A program made the translations under genes and the position numbers. From Filosporella fistucella (lineage: Eukaryota > Ascomycota > Leotiomycetes > Helotiales), in the NCBI GenBank assembly GCA_030077755.1, contig JAQJZZ010000004.1, forward strand, positions 806,001 through 870,000: DNA of 64,000 nucleotides, given 5' to 3'. Shown piece by piece: positions 1 through 12,074 of this stretch. A model generated the notes under the pieces. That model saw only the letters and a program-made list of their open reading frames with translations, was not told where the DNA came from and ran no database searches. The first letter of the stretch is position 1; each line of letters opens with the position of its first letter.

Positions 1-2
1 TT

Positions 3-668
3 ATTGGAGTAGTGATTCAGTTGCTGTTCCCCTGCTCACCACCTTGGTATGAGAATATGTATGGTCTTGCGCCTGCAAATTACTCAATGGAGGGATCCCC
101 AGCAGGATTGGCCAGGATTGATCAATTATTCGGTTTCGATATGTATACATCTACATTTACCGCATCACCATTGGTGTTTGGAGCGTTTCCGTCTCTGCAT
201 TCTGCGAATGCAGTCCTGGAAGCCCTTTTCATGAGCCACTGCTTCCCAAAATTTCGGCCCTTCGTCATTGGCTACGCTATGTGGATGTGGTGGGCTACTA
301 TGTACCTCTCACATCATTATGCAGTAGACTTGGTCGGAGGCGGAATTCTTGCTGCTATTGCTTTTTATGTCGCCAAAACCAACTTCCTGCCTAGAATACA
401 GATGGATAAGGCTTGGAGATTCGATTACGACTATGTTGAGAAGGGTGATGCACCAATGGGGGGTTACGAATATGGATTGACTGTCCTGGATCACGACGAT
501 TTCCGCAACGACAGTGGCGATGAATGGACAATTGGGTCTTCATCTTCGGTTTCTTCAGGTTCAAGAAGTCCAGTCGGAGAGAGTCAATCGTCTTGGGAAG
601 GCGAAACTCTTGCATCCCAGGCATCTGATACAGAACTCAGCAGTCTACACGATGTTGTGGTACGGTAG
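3..668 (+). CDS. aur1: Inositol phosphorylceramide synthase, C-terminal part
   Basis: Aur1 transfers phosphoinositol from phosphatidylinositol to ceramide in the Golgi membrane, an essential step of fungal sphingolipid synthesis and the target of aureobasidin A. Only the last 221 codons are inside the window; the frame is open from base 3 and the start lies upstream. The sequence shows the family hallmarks: PCSPPWYEN followed by GLAPANYSMEG, the PAP2-type motif GAFPSLHSA (catalytic His, around base 198) and SHHYAVDLVGGG, which supplies the second His and the Asp of the triad (around bases 313-330). Hydrophobic segments flank these motifs. After about residue 135 the protein becomes a hydrophilic, Ser-rich, acidic tail (SSSSVSSGSRSP), typical of the cytosolic C terminus in filamentous fungi. 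No intron is needed in this part. Family assignment is secure; the missing 5' half cannot be judged. Confidence 0.95.
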   Translation: MGVVIQLLFPCSPPWYENMYGLAPANYSMEGSPAGLARIDQLFGFDMYTSTFTASPLVFGAFPSLHSANAVLEALFMSHCFPKFRPFVIGYAMWMWWATMYLSHHYAVDLVGGGILAAIAFYVAKTNFLPRIQMDKAWRFDYDYVEKGDAPMGGYEYGLTVLDHDDFRNDSGDEWTIGSSSSVSSGSRSPVGESQSSWEGETLASQASDTELSSLHDVVVR

Positions 669-2686
669 TCTCAGTCTCAGGTCACAATTACAAATCCAGA
701 AATCCGAAATCGTACGTTTAGTCGACATCGTCCTCCGTCGATCTATCCTATTTCATGAGTTTACGGCATCATGTCACGGCGTCTAGCATAGCGAATTCGC
801 AACACTTTTAATCCTCTGGGAAATTCACGATATTGATATCAATCGAACAAATCCGCCTGTAAATAATTCTCAACCCCACCTCGTTCGAGAGCTACTGAAA
901 TCTGGATTACTGGAGTTTTCGAATACTAATAATGTTAATGATGCTTCGACCATCAGAACCGGTTCGCAGCCGGTCTCTAGAGATGATTGAGGTCTTCTTC
1001 CTTCCTTCTTTTCTTCAGCTTCCAGCAATTGGAGCTGTAGACGAACACTTTTTTTTAACACGTTCAAATGTGTCATATACCACCACTATCGCTAGAGTTA
1101 CCGCCACCGGAATATTTTGCTCTCGGGGGAATAGATGAGAGCGGTGTGCTGGGCTCGCCTTTGTGTATGCTTCTAGAAATGGTTGCATGACCTTTCGCTG
1201 AATATAGAATTGGGCGGAAGGAATTTTTGGGTAGGAAATGGATGGATGGGAGGGGGTTGAATGAGTGTATGACTGTCGCTATTGAGAGTGTATGCTGAGA
1301 TGATGGTGGTGAGAAAGAAGAGGACCAGAAATGAAAAGAATCGATGAGTCCTTGAACAAATACCTTCTCTATTTGCTGTGATATCGTGATATTCTCCTAA
1401 TCTACATGTAAATCAGCCTCATTCCATCACATTAATTACTCTCAGCAGCCTAATGCAACACAATATATGCCTAAATGCAGCACAAGCCATCCCTATCACC
1501 ATTCTAATCCTAATCTTAATCCAATGTTCCCTCCCTCTTCACCACCCGATTCCAATCCACCCGCTTTATACCAAGAATTGCACTATTTGTTGCACGTCGC
1601 ATTCGAGAAAACGTGCTGGCCACGCTTGTTGAATGTGGGACACGTGGGTGGCACGTGGTTGGTTTGTTGGGTCCACGGTATAGTGGGAGAATGGGGATAG
1701 GGAATAGGAATGGGAAATAGGGATTGAGGGAGAATAGAGGAGAGAGGTGTGAGAGGAGGTGTTTGAATTTTGGGAAAAGGAGAGAGGGAGAGAGACCTGG
1801 GGATAGGGAGAGGGGAGGCCAAGGGGAAGGGGAACGGAAGGCGGATAGGGAGAGGGGATAGGAGTCATAGTAATGAAGATAGGTGTTATCTTCCATAGGA
1901 TGTTCTGACCTCCTAGTAACAGATCCTTTGAGATCTCATTCTCTTTTTTAATAGTGATATAGAAAACTTCCTAGAAGATTAACTGGAAAACGGGGCAGCA
2001 TACAGAATGTTCCTCGTCCTCAGAAGAATGTGTATGCTCTTTGGCGGTGTATGTATGCCGCCGATTCTTCAACTTTGATGTATTATGTGCCGATATCAGA
2101 TAGACACTGTAGGAAGGGTAAGAGAGTATTTATACTTGGGTTAGAGTAATAGTGTTCTACGCTTCCCAAATTAAAGAGCTACTAGAAGAAAAAGATCGTC
2201 TTGTGTCTGGGCTTACTTGTTCAGGTCTAGTCTTTGAGCCAGCTGGGCACAAATATTGATAGTCCTAGATTAATCAAAACCTGAAAGTATCTGAGTAAGT
2301 CTTGGGGAATCAGGAACCCACTTGGTGGTTTCTATGGAGGGCGATTTGAAATCATTAATATTCTCCTGACAGGTCCGAAAACCTGGGTGGAGCTTGCAAC
2401 CAAGAAGAAGAGGCGGGCTTTTATATCCATCATTTCATTCATATTCTATCGCTGAGTCCATGCGCTCATGAGCCATATCCCATCCCATCATGCGAGTGTA
2501 TCCCAATTCATCGCCCTATCCTGTACCCCGCACTCACCTCCCACAACTATTGCTCTAATCGCATCTCACCGTTCCAACTCAAACCAAAGAAATTTAGAGC
2601 CATCCAAAAACACGCTTAAAAACTTGATCCAGCGAAAAGGAATAAAAAAGAAATCAACATATGCTTTGCTTTTGTAAAACACCCGC
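669..2686. other. Intergenic region between convergent aur1 and the CaM kinase gene
   Basis: About 2 kb between two converging genes. The ORFs here are short, low in complexity (Ser/Pro runs from a purine tract) and have no recognisable domain. It must contain both 3' UTRs. I see no gene; an unannotated non-coding transcript is possible but not shown. Confidence 0.6.
1684..1870 (+). repeat. Polypurine (GGGA/GAGA-rich) tract
   Basis: The + strand is almost all purine for about 190 bases, built from irregular GGGATAGG, GAGAGG and GGAGGG units. There is no fixed period, so this is a simple-sequence homopurine stretch and not a tandem array. Such tracts can act as nucleosome-free or structure-forming DNA. 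It lies about 1 kb from either gene end. Confidence 0.75.
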
Positions 2687-3998
2687 CTATCTACCCGCGA
2701 TCTTGGCTGTTCCCGCACTCCACAAGCCTTTCGTTGTCTCTGCAATTTTCCGTGTTTGTGCTTCGATCTGTGCTTCTGTTTGGCCTTGTCCTGAACTACT
2801 GTCTACGCCTCGCATAGGTGTGTCTCGATAGCCAGAGTCGTATGTCATTTCCTCGTCTTGTCCATCCATACCTCCTAATCCGGAATCATTGTTAGAGTGC
2901 TGTAATGGCTTTGCACCTCTCGCGGGGTCTGTAGATACGACACCATCCATCATTCCACCCTGTCCCTCTCTCAGCTTGTTGATGGCTCGCACTGTATCGA
3001 TAGCTGCATGTAATGTCCTTCTTGCATTGAAGTTCTTCTTCACTACTGGTAGCAAATCGCTGCCCTTTCCTGCCTTGCCGTCTTGCCCGGCTGGCATACC
3101 GGATACGAATGGGTGAGAGAGTGCTTCGTGAGCAGTCATTCTTTGTGTAGGATCAATTGTCAAGCATCGCTTGATAAATTCTCTAGCTTGCAGACTGACT
3201 CCTCGCCAGTATTCGATTGGCGTGAAGCTGTAGTCTGCAATCAAGATAGCTTGCATCTCCTCTAAATTCGAGTCTCGGTCGAAGGGTGTGTAGCCACAGA
3301 GTAGGAAATAGGTTATTACGCCAATAGCCCATATATCTACTGGCTTTCCATGTCCAGTTTTCTTGAAGATCTCGGGTGCCATATATCCAGGCGTACCACA
3401 GGTTGTAGTCAGAACATGGAATTGTTCCTCGTCCATTATTCTGCTGAGTCCAAAATCTGCGATCAATAAATCGGCATTATCTTCTGGAGTTCTGAAAAGG
3501 AGATTTTCAGGCTTAAGATCACGATGCACGATACCATGATCGTGAAGGTAAGCAACGGCTGATAAGGTCGCTCGAATGAGGTCTGCGGCATCAGATTCGT
3601 AGTATGAACCTTTGCGACAAATACGATCGAATAATTCTCCGCCCAAAGCAAGATCGGTGACAAGGTAGAGATTGTTTAAGGTTTCGAAATAATCGACTAG
3701 GGTGAGGATGTTTTGATGGCCCATAGAGACGCGCTTCAAAACTGCGATCTCATTGCGCACCTATGGCGGGGTCAGCTCGCAGATGGTGAGGCTGAAGATA
3801 TAAACTCACCATATGTTCTCGACCTGCCATAAGTCTTTTGTTGATGACTTTCGCAGCGTAGTATCTGCCTGTATCAATGTGTACACATTCCTTAACCACC
3901 GAATATGACCCCGCTCCCAAGGTCTTGCCTGTCTTGTAGCGACATGCTTGGACCTGAGGCTTGCCGTGCTGGCTATCCTGAGGATTGGAATAGCTCAT
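2687..3998 (-). CDS. cmk1: Calcium/calmodulin-dependent protein kinase (CaMK1 type)
   Basis: Ser/Thr kinase activated by Ca2+/calmodulin, a cytosolic transducer of calcium signals in fungi. Two exons: 3810-3998 and 2687-3760, with a 49-nt intron (GTGAGT...TAG, phase 0), giving 420 aa, the usual length. The start ATG at 3998 is preferred over an upstream in-frame TTG; it begins MSYSNPQDSQHGK. Visible: glycine-rich loop GAGSYSVV (about residue 28), the ATP-binding Lys in AAKVI (residue 50), catalytic HRDLKPEN (142-149), DFG (165-167), the activation loop ending GTPGYMAPE, and WRGVS/EFIKRCL of the C-lobe. Residues 304-328 (NFNARRTLHAAIDTVRAINK) form the basic, amphipathic autoinhibitory/calmodulin-binding helix. 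The tail is acidic and low in complexity. All kinase residues are present, so it should be active. Confidence 0.93.
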
Positions 3999-6200
3999 GA
4001 TGGTCAAGCAGAAAGATTGATACTTTGCGCGCAGCCGTACAGGAATTTGTGGTGGTTGTAGCTGAGGGGAAAGTAAGCAGCCTCTCCGATAAGGGTCTTT
4101 GTCAGAACGGATGGATTTGCGAGTCGGGTTCTGAGGTAAGTGGTGCGTTTTGGTATTGTGCGACTCGGTGTGAGTTGGCAGGACGGGTGAAAATTCACGT
4201 TCGAGGCTTTCTTGAAGGAGAAATAGTTGGGCGTCTTTGTTGTGTCAGATTTTGCTGTAGTATCATCAGGTCAGCTAAAGCTCAGCCGTAGCTCGTCTGG
4301 TCCTTATGAAAATGGATATCTGGGGTCTTCGTGCTTGTGATTCGTCAGGCTATCGTGGGGTCGAAGTAGCGGAGTTTCGGCCAATGTGCTAAGCTATAAA
4401 TGTCACTTGGCTTGGCATTTAAACCTCAGTGAACTTCTGACTTCACTTCCCGTTCCCCTCATTTCGTCGATAGCAATTTTTTCATCGTTCAGAGACCATA
4501 GTGCTGCCATCACCAACGACTTCATTTCTTTCATTCATGAATAAAATTCTGTTATCGATGTCAACAAGGGCACAGCTCACCCGCCGCAATCGCTCCCAGG
4601 TTGTGTTTGAGATAGATTGAGCTGGCGGAGACGTAGCAAAAGCGGAAGAACAAACGTCTCGAAACGCGTTCTCAGCCTCCGCTTGCAAGATTCAGAAACG
4701 AGAAGAAGGAAGCATTTTTGCAGTCTATGCTCATTCAATGCCCTCTGGCCGATTGCTACAATCGCTTGCCAATAACCTCTGTTCGAGGCTTCAGAACACA
4801 TGCCCAGCAGAATACAGACCTCGCTGGTGTATTAATTCCATGGCCGGGATTGAATAAATCAGTGGCATTACAATGATCACGTTGGGGAAGCTGTTCGTGC
4901 AGTTATGCAGACCATTCCACACTGAACGCACATTTTTGGTCGAGCCTCGCGTTTCAATCAACCCAGAGCAAGCCTATGCTTTGATTCCATCAAAAGAGAT
5001 ATTGCAGGAACCTAAAAGATCAAGACGCTCAGGGGACAGCTTCCATAATTCAAACGCCTTACTCCGTCAAGCCTTGGTCTGCCTACTGACCATCTATTGT
5101 ACAATTTTGCGGCCAAAGATCCAGCATCATCCAAGACCCGAAATAGTAGTGACCAAGGCACTCCATGCAGCCTTTCCTTGACAGAAAGTCAATTTCTCGG
5201 ACGGTTTTTGCACCTGCCACCAGAAGCTCAGTACCAACTTGGCAGTAGTCGCAAAGCATGGGTCAGCAAGGTATCAGTTCCCTCAATTTATTTTCTGGGC
5301 GAGATTGATGCATGGTGTCTAGTAGACATTCTTACTGCAGTGTCTGTGTGGGAATTAAATCGACCAGTTGGCGATGTTGTCCGAAAAAGAACAGCGGATG
5401 CAAGTATTCTGAGCTGGTTCCAACTGGACTTGCAGGGTCACCGCTGAGCAGGAGGTTTTTGATCAATCCAGGACACTCAATCAGTCTGACAATCAAGCAG
5501 CCTCTCAATTCCTCGTGAAAATGCGGTACTACATGGTATTCTTGGAAGTGGGCCAAGATATCCGAGTTCGATACGAAGTCTTTTCTCAACTCGGGCAGCA
5601 TTGGTCATTGTGTACCCACTGGGTGGCCGAAAGTTTCATCGGTCCAAAGTTGGCTTTTCGGGTTGTTCTTCAAATGCTCGGAGTCGTCCCGAGTTTGCTC
5701 GAGATTCCTGGTGGATTCTCAAATATGGCCGAACGGATTGAAATATGTTGATGATGGCCGCAACATTTCTTCTCATCATTCAAACGTCCACACTGAGTCC
5801 ACTATAAAGCTTAATAGCTTCAGCCCTGTGTTGAGTTTGGTGACCCCGCACGTGATGATCCACTTCGAGATTATTACGGCTGGGCAAGTCCGCGCGTTCA
5901 TGCGAGAAAAAATAGCACACCCTTGAAAATTTCCCCTTTTTGTTGGTTGATCTTCCGAACGTTAATGCGAACCCTCCAAACGGGCTGTGGCTGTCGTGGC
6001 TTAGAGCCTCACAACACTCGAAAGGGTAAGTCATTTCCAGAGCATTCGCGTCCGAGTCGTGTGTTCCTTTAGCCCTTATTACTTCTTTAATTCTCTTTCA
6101 TGTTATCGCCTTTGGCCACCTCATTCAAGTACTTATTTCGATTTTCTGTCGCACATTGGGTGATCGAATTCTTTATTGTCAATCTCGAAGAAATAGCATT
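3999..6200. other. Divergent intergenic region upstream of the kinase and membrane-protein genes
   Basis: About 2.2 kb between divergent starts, so it should contain both promoters. It has several overlapping ORFs of 60-116 codons on both strands. None has a recognisable domain or joins its neighbours by good splice sites. The stretch 4870-5750 looks slightly more coding-like but is broken in every frame; I cannot support a gene. Confidence 0.5.
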
Positions 6201-7355
6201 ATGAGTGCTCCTGGTCAAAGTGGTAATGGGGGTCAGGGACAAGGTGGGGTAGGAGGAAATCCAGGAAGTCCTGATCAACCAACTTCTACAACGTCAGAAT
6301 TGTCTGCCGCAACCTCAATATCCCCATCCACAAGCTCAACCGAGTCAAGCCCATCAACTACGAGCACTGCTACAGATACTGCTGCAGCAACCTCAGGGGT
6401 ATCATCTGGAAACTCGCAGAAGACGGCAATCATCGGAGGTGTTGTCGGTGGGGTTGCAGGCCTTTTGATCTTATCGCTCCTGGGAATATTGTTTCTCCAA
6501 CGAAGGAAGAAAAGGAAAAATGCACCAAAACACGGAATGGCTACACCGGTTACATACGCCAGTCTGAACTCGGCGTTTGCTGGTGTACCATTTGCACATT
6601 CACCAGGAGCTAGCCCTCACCATAGTTTACTTCCGCTCACCACGACCTCAAGCACATCTTACCCCGCTATGGCTATGAGAGGAGGCGAGACGACGCCCGG
6701 GCAAAGAAGTAGTGGAAATGAAACTGACCGTTTTCTTCCATCGTATGCTGAGAGTCAATCAGCGACATCACCAAGGGGCCACAGTTCCTTGGCACAAATT
6801 AATACATCACATAATCTGGGACCTGGAACCCCCAATATTTCCCCGCTCAGCGCAACAGAATATCACGAAGCACATCATGTCTCCCCACAAACGACAGGAG
6901 GATCCGGTATATTGTCACCAGTACCACATCCCGAACGAGATACAATGGGATTTCCTATCGATCCATCAGACTTTCAAACTATAGACCTTCAACCACCACC
7001 AATTCCCATAATGGCGCCTGTTCCTAGGCATCCACTCATCCACCAAGATTCTCTTGAGCGTGTTGTCAGAGATGGTCTAACACCCAGCGATAGTCCTGCA
7101 CCTGGCCTGGCAGTGAATCCTGAGCGGCTAAGAGTTATTTCACAGGAAATGCCGAGAGAATCTCCGATACTAGGCCTTGGTGGCCAGCCGAGAGTATATA
7201 CGAAACCTCCACCAGTTTTCACCAGATGGGATGATGGGCCGGGTCGGAACGATAGTCAGAGGACTGTGAGTACTGTGAGTAGTATCGGCCCGAGTATAAT
7301 TAGTGATGGCGAATTGGAACGGCTGGGAGTTGGGTCTCAACACCGACAGATATGA
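6201..7355 (+). CDS. Single-pass membrane protein with Ser/Thr-rich ectodomain (SKG6/Mid2-like layout)
   Basis: A 384-aa protein starting at the ATG at 6201; an in-frame TTG 45 bases upstream was not used. Order: Gly-rich start (residues 1-23), a Ser/Thr-rich stretch to about 72 that looks like an O-mannosylated extracellular part, one transmembrane helix at about 76-99 (IIGGVVGGVAGLLILSLLGI), a strong basic stop-transfer cluster RRKKRKN, then about 275 residues of Pro/Ser-rich cytosolic tail. This layout is that of fungal wall-stress sensors and of SKG6/AXL2-type transmembrane-helix proteins, with an extended flexible ectodomain and a signalling tail. There is no N-terminal signal peptide, so insertion would rely on the single helix, unless an upstream exon is missing. 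Exact function unknown. The reading frame is uninterrupted. Confidence 0.75.
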   Translation: MSAPGQSGNGGQGQGGVGGNPGSPDQPTSTTSELSAATSISPSTSSTESSPSTTSTATDTAAATSGVSSGNSQKTAIIGGVVGGVAGLLILSLLGILFLQRRKKRKNAPKHGMATPVTYASLNSAFAGVPFAHSPGASPHHSLLPLTTTSSTSYPAMAMRGGETTPGQRSSGNETDRFLPSYAESQSATSPRGHSSLAQINTSHNLGPGTPNISPLSATEYHEAHHVSPQTTGGSGILSPVPHPERDTMGFPIDPSDFQTIDLQPPPIPIMAPVPRHPLIHQDSLERVVRDGLTPSDSPAPGLAVNPERLRVISQEMPRESPILGLGGQPRVYTKPPPVFTRWDDGPGRNDSQRTVSTVSSIGPSIISDGELERLGVGSQHRQI

Positions 7356-8409
7356 TGGATGACTGAACAAGAACTGAGAATTGGGAGGATCGTATAACAA
7401 AAGGTGTCAGGAGTTCTTGGTTGATACCCTTTTATTTTGTGTGTACAAACTAGTAAATAATACCAGCGATGGTTTTGTTGTATCGGTGCATTTTTAAATT
7501 GAAGTTCTCATTTCAGAGGTCTTACTCATCCCAGCTGTCTGCCAAGTGGCATCAGTACAAAATCAAGTAGAGAATTTGCGGCAATGCCTGGCTATTAATC
7601 TCTTAGCCGAGAATTAGATACTCGATATTTTGTACTCATTGTTGGACCCAACCAATTTGATCATTATTCAATCGATCAAATAAACACGAGAGATATTAGT
7701 ATGTTCGTGCTTTTCATCTCTTAAGCAGGGTGAAGCTCTCCAACTGTTCCAAGTTTTTGAAAAGGTGATACGGATAGTCTCGTAAATATCTTGAATTGCT
7801 TTGTATATATTGGCATAGGTATAATATACTACCAAGGTAGGTATGATTTTTCAGGGGAGGAGGGGTATGACCTCATCCTTTGTCCCCACGCTAATCGATC
7901 CGATTGAAAATGAAGCTGGAAATGGATTATGAGAGGCATCGTAACCTTGTCATGCTCTAGCAGGCGGGATACTAGGCAAACTGCACGTTTTCACGTGCTA
8001 ACGCGAAGGCGGGATTAAGTAAGCTTTGTGCTTCTGGCAAGTCGGGTTTAGGTGACGCGAACCCCTTCCTTGGGGGCTGTCCTGACGGTGGTGATACCCC
8101 CAAAAGATGTCCGGACATGTCCTCAAGGTAGAATTTTAGTTGTGTTCTCACGCCTCTCTGAACGCGTCTCATTCCTTTGTTTTAAGAGTTTTTTCTTCTT
8201 GGAAAGTAACTAATCTACCTCTGCGTAAGGTAGTCCTTACATTTACCACATAACGGATTCTGCGGATATTCACGCGTGGTGGCGTAAAGTGGTTCATCCG
8301 CACCTGTGAACATCACATCAACCACTTTGCCTTCTGTTCTTATCCACAAGCATAGCTTCTGTCTCTTCGCCTTCAATTGCGAGACCCTGGTTGAGCTGAA
8401 GCTCTCAAG
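7356..8409. other. Intergenic region
   Basis: 3' flank of the membrane-protein gene and 5' flank of the broken 2EXR copy. Short ORFs only; no gene seen. Confidence 0.6.
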
Positions 8410-9338
8410 ATGTCAGAATACACATCGGATGGGGCTATCTCGTGTAAAGAGGATGCGGAAGTTGATCTCTTCATGTCCCAACAGCGACTGCGAAAAGAAA
8501 CAGAACAACGCCGCAAAGCTTTCGACTTGGAAATTCTCAACTTGCAAAGAGCATTTTTCAAGAAAGAAGAGCAACTTATGAAAGTCTATGAGGAAGATAT
8601 TTGAGGGGCAACTCGAGGTAACAAAGCCCCATCAAAGAAGAGCTTGAGGGCAAGCTAAATGGCGCATCAGCAATACGGCATTGATGAAACAAGACGACGA
8701 GATGTACCCGCTTACACTTTTACCAATTCCTGGAGCTTCCAAAGGAGCTTCAGTTCCGAATATGGTCGATCGCAGCACGAAGGGGGCCCTTTCCCAGTCC
8801 AGACGTCTGGCCTGAGATCGATCTTCGGTTTTATCCACCAAGACCAGGACCTAATAAATATACTAATCATGCTGACTGGATACTAAAAGCAGTAAACGAA
8901 GCATTTGAAGCCGCCCAGTCTTCAGACCTACCGAATTGGCAGCTGCCTGCGGTCGAGGTTCGTTTCTGCTTGGATGATACTCATCAACCTGATCGAATAA
9001 TCAGAGGTGATTCGGACGATTTTGTGGTCAGCGATGGCAATGCGACGGATGAAGGAAACATGGAGCAAGAGCACTCCAAGGACGACGAACCTGATTATGA
9101 AGACGATTCAGAATATTACACTGTAGCTGCGAAATATTTCAAGTTTGAAGTTCCCAAGGACGAGTTAAAAAAATTGAAACATCGACTCCACCCCAGCTGT
9201 AGGATACGCCCAAATACTGCGAACTATGATGGGTCAGAATACCGTAGGGATGCTCCTAGGAATGGAGATTGGATAACAGATAGCGAGGCCGAAGCGGATG
9301 ACGATAGGTCCTTTTTGTATGACTATTTTGATTGGTGA
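8410..9338 (+). pseudogene. Broken, internally deleted paralogue of the 2EXR-domain gene at 10005-11403
   Basis: This stretch follows the downstream 2EXR gene from end to end but is damaged. Matching pieces in order: the charged N-terminal helix (RKETEQRRKAFDLEILNLQR against VERQKRREAFKEEMLRLGR), the exon-2 start (DETRRRDVPAYTF against EETRKRTIPAYTF), the 2EXR core (FLELPKELQFRIWSIAAR against FGELPLELQLRIWSMAAR) and the C-terminal signature GDWITDSEAEAD. Damage: a TGA at 8602-8604 before any good donor, a frame change just after PAYTFTN near 8735, and loss of about 200 codons between the 2EXR core and the acidic C-terminal region. From the core to 9338 the frame is open again. It could be a short expressed remnant, but the three lesions favour a pseudogene. 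It is on the same strand as its parent, 667 bp upstream, which points to tandem duplication followed by decay. Confidence 0.8.
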
Positions 9339-10004
9339 AAGATGGAACTGAGTCTCTTCGGTGATAGGAAGCGACAATGTCCAACCTTGAGTTTAGATAA
9401 AACTCGCGATATCTTCTACTAACTGTACTGAAAAGTTACTTTCTACTTAAGAATTATGCACAACCCTAAGTGGGAACGGTGAGAAACACCTCCTGACAAA
9501 ATTGGTCGCATCACATACCTCAAAACCTTGTGTCCATAGTTACATCTTACACTTTACTTGGAAAAAGGCTCTCCTTCTACGGGTCTAAATGCCACTCCCT
9601 ATAAAATGAATTTACCAGAACAAATGGAGAACAAGAAGGAAGCATGAAGCACATGGATTAGTAGAGAGAATTATATGGAAAACTTAACCACGTCCTTCTC
9701 TCATCTGCGTCTGGTTATTTCAATCTGGATAAACAATGAAGCGAAGAAATCGCACAGGAAGGATACAGACTAGGTAAACACTTATAAAAGTAGAATATAT
9801 TACCTAAGAAAGGTGCTACAATTCTCCTGGCCTATTGCAAAGCTACCTAGATACCTAGGTATACTAATCAAAGTCACGTGGGCCGGCTTTGGCGGGGAGC
9901 TGAAGTCGCGTCCAAATCGCGTCTCCTGCTTTCTCAACCAGTGATGGCCTCACCTGCTTCAACTCGTCACTTTCACAAAAAACCATCCACCAGAAACTTT
10001 CGTT
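9339..10004. other. Intergenic region upstream of the intact 2EXR gene
   Basis: About 670 bases between the decayed and intact copies. No ORF of note; it should contain the promoter of the intact gene. Confidence 0.55.
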
Positions 10005-11403
10005 ATGGCTAACAATCAACCTGCTCCTTGGGATAATTGGGAGGAAAACCCACTTCCTTGGCTTCACTCTACTCATGGTTTCATGGAGCTAAATCAGCAT
10101 AGGGAAGTCGAGATGTTCCGTAAACAAGACTGGATTAATGTCGAGCGACAAAAACGTCGTGAGGCATTCAAGGAGGAAATGCTGCGCCTCGGACGGGAAT
10201 TTGATAAGAAGGAAACAGCCATACTTACACAGATCGTGATGCCGCACGCACACCGTGTCTGGGTGTGTATCTAAGCGCAAACACAACTCGTGTGGAAGCA
10301 CGCTAACCCAACTCTAGTATGAAGGTGTCGAAGAGACTCGGAAACGAACAATACCCGCCTACACTTTCGAAAGATTTGGAGAACTGCCCCTCGAGCTACA
10401 ATTGCGCATATGGTCTATGGCTGCTCGACTTGAAGAACCAAGCATCCACACCTTCTCTACGCTTGAAGATGAAGACTTCGACATCGTATCTTTTGAGACG
10501 AGCGAAATCCGTGGCTCGAGTCGTATAGACATAGACGCCGAACATTTCCCAGAAAAAGGTGTTCCAAGCATTCTTCATGTCTGTCGATATTCCAGAATGG
10601 AAGGACAAAAGATATATACCCCACTTTGTTTCATGGATGAACCTGGCGTTCTTCCTGAGCGAAAGATCTACTTCAATACTCTTTACGACATGTTTTATAT
10701 AGGCGGAGAAACATGGTCTCAATTTAAAATGCTGATTGACATTGTCATCAAGCTCAACACTACTCGACCGCTTCGTAAATTCGTGCAGCAAGACCTTGCA
10801 GCCTTCCAGAATATACGCTTCCTTGCCGTTGATTTCCTGATATTTGCAGCTCTCCCAATTGCTCTCTGGGCGGAGTTTCCTAAAGTCGAGAAGTTCACTA
10901 TTGTCATGTACCCTACCAGCGATTTCGAAGAGAACCCTGTGCACGATGGCCGCATCCCCAAGCTAAAGCCAGCCAAAGAGGGCACCACTTGGAGAAAACG
11001 TGCCGACTGGGTGAGGAATCATGCAAAGACATCATTTTCTTCAGCGAGCGACAGCGTATCTCCTTGGCAGCCCCAAGAAATCGAGGTGCTGTACCGCAAG
11101 GGATTCAATGAAGTAGATGACGAGGAGGACTTTGACAGCGACGGCGAGGAGGATATCGACGGAATCGAACCATCTGATGGCCCCGAATGGTATGAAAAAG
11201 CAGCACAAAAGGCAAATCACGTCGTTTCAGTTGCTAAAATCAAAGAGTTGAAACATGCTTTTCATCCCAGCAGAAAGGTCGGGCATAAGTCTGGGCGGCG
11301 TTTGCGATGCCAGTTTCGTGGTAAGAGGACTGGAGACTGGATCACGGACAGCGAGGCAGAGGCCGACAAATATCGACCATTCTTATACCACGATGAAGAT
11401 TAA
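10005..11403 (+). CDS. 2EXR-domain protein
   Basis: A 438-aa member of the large fungal 2EXR family, whose function is unknown. Exons 10005-10235 and 10318-11403; the 82-nt intron (GTGATG donor, GCTAACCC branch, CTCTAG acceptor, phase 0) restores a frame that otherwise stops. The N terminus has a highly charged helix (residues about 30-77), then PAYTFERFGELPLELQLRIW, the hallmark 2EXR start where a hydrophobic, Leu/Pro-rich strand leads into (R/K)IW. The middle includes ILHVCRYSR, the usual second conserved element where HVCR precedes a basic residue. The C-terminal third is acidic (EVDDEEDFDSDGEEDIDG) and ends in GDWITDSEAEAD, shared with the broken copy upstream. There is no signal peptide or membrane segment. 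Family assignment is good; a biochemical role cannot be given. Confidence 0.85.
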
Positions 11404-12074
11404 ACCAGCTTATCCTCAGCTGGAAGCATAAAGAAGTCTTCGTGTACATACGCATATTGCCGGCACTGATCTCATATTTGTATTTTGTATTTTGACGTTC
11501 ATATGCCACTTTCGACTATAACTCAGCACCTAAGTATGTTTGGAAGGTTTCATACAGCTGACTTTCTTCCTATTATGAATACTGTATGGCATAGGTCTGG
11601 CATGAGGCAGGTGTATATAGGTATGGCCTTTAAATGAGCTTGTTATGACTCTTTTGTGCACTAGTCATACGAAATGGTCAAGGTCTGCACTGGCTCGTCT
11701 TCCATTGTGGGCAAAGCTCGGCTTTTGCAAATTTCCCACTAGCTAGTGCAGTCTAATCATTATTGTTCATTCCGAACCTTCCATGCATCTGAATCTAGAT
11801 GGTTTCGTCTGTGAAGAAGGGTACGGGGTATCGATTTTTCAGGAGATAAATTTTTTGGCAGGCAGTTTTCGGCATACAAAAGGATTACGTGGAAGTTGAA
11901 ACAACGCAAGAAATTCCTTTTCGAAATGCCCAGTATTGTAAGTTTGTCCCAATCTCTGCTAGATCGCAAAATATTTACGTGTACCAAATTTCCTAGGCAA
12001 AATTTGACATAAGCGCACAAGTTTGAATTTTGCTTTCCTCGACTACATTGGCTGCATTGACGCATCCACATACC
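11404..12074. other. Intergenic region between convergent genes
   Basis: 670 bases containing the two 3' ends. No supported gene; antisense ORFs that reach into the monooxygenase gene are shadows. Confidence 0.6.

Noticed and set aside
1516..1896. 126-codon minus-strand ORF
   Set aside because: Product is Ser/Pro/Leu low complexity generated by the polypurine tract; no start context or domain.
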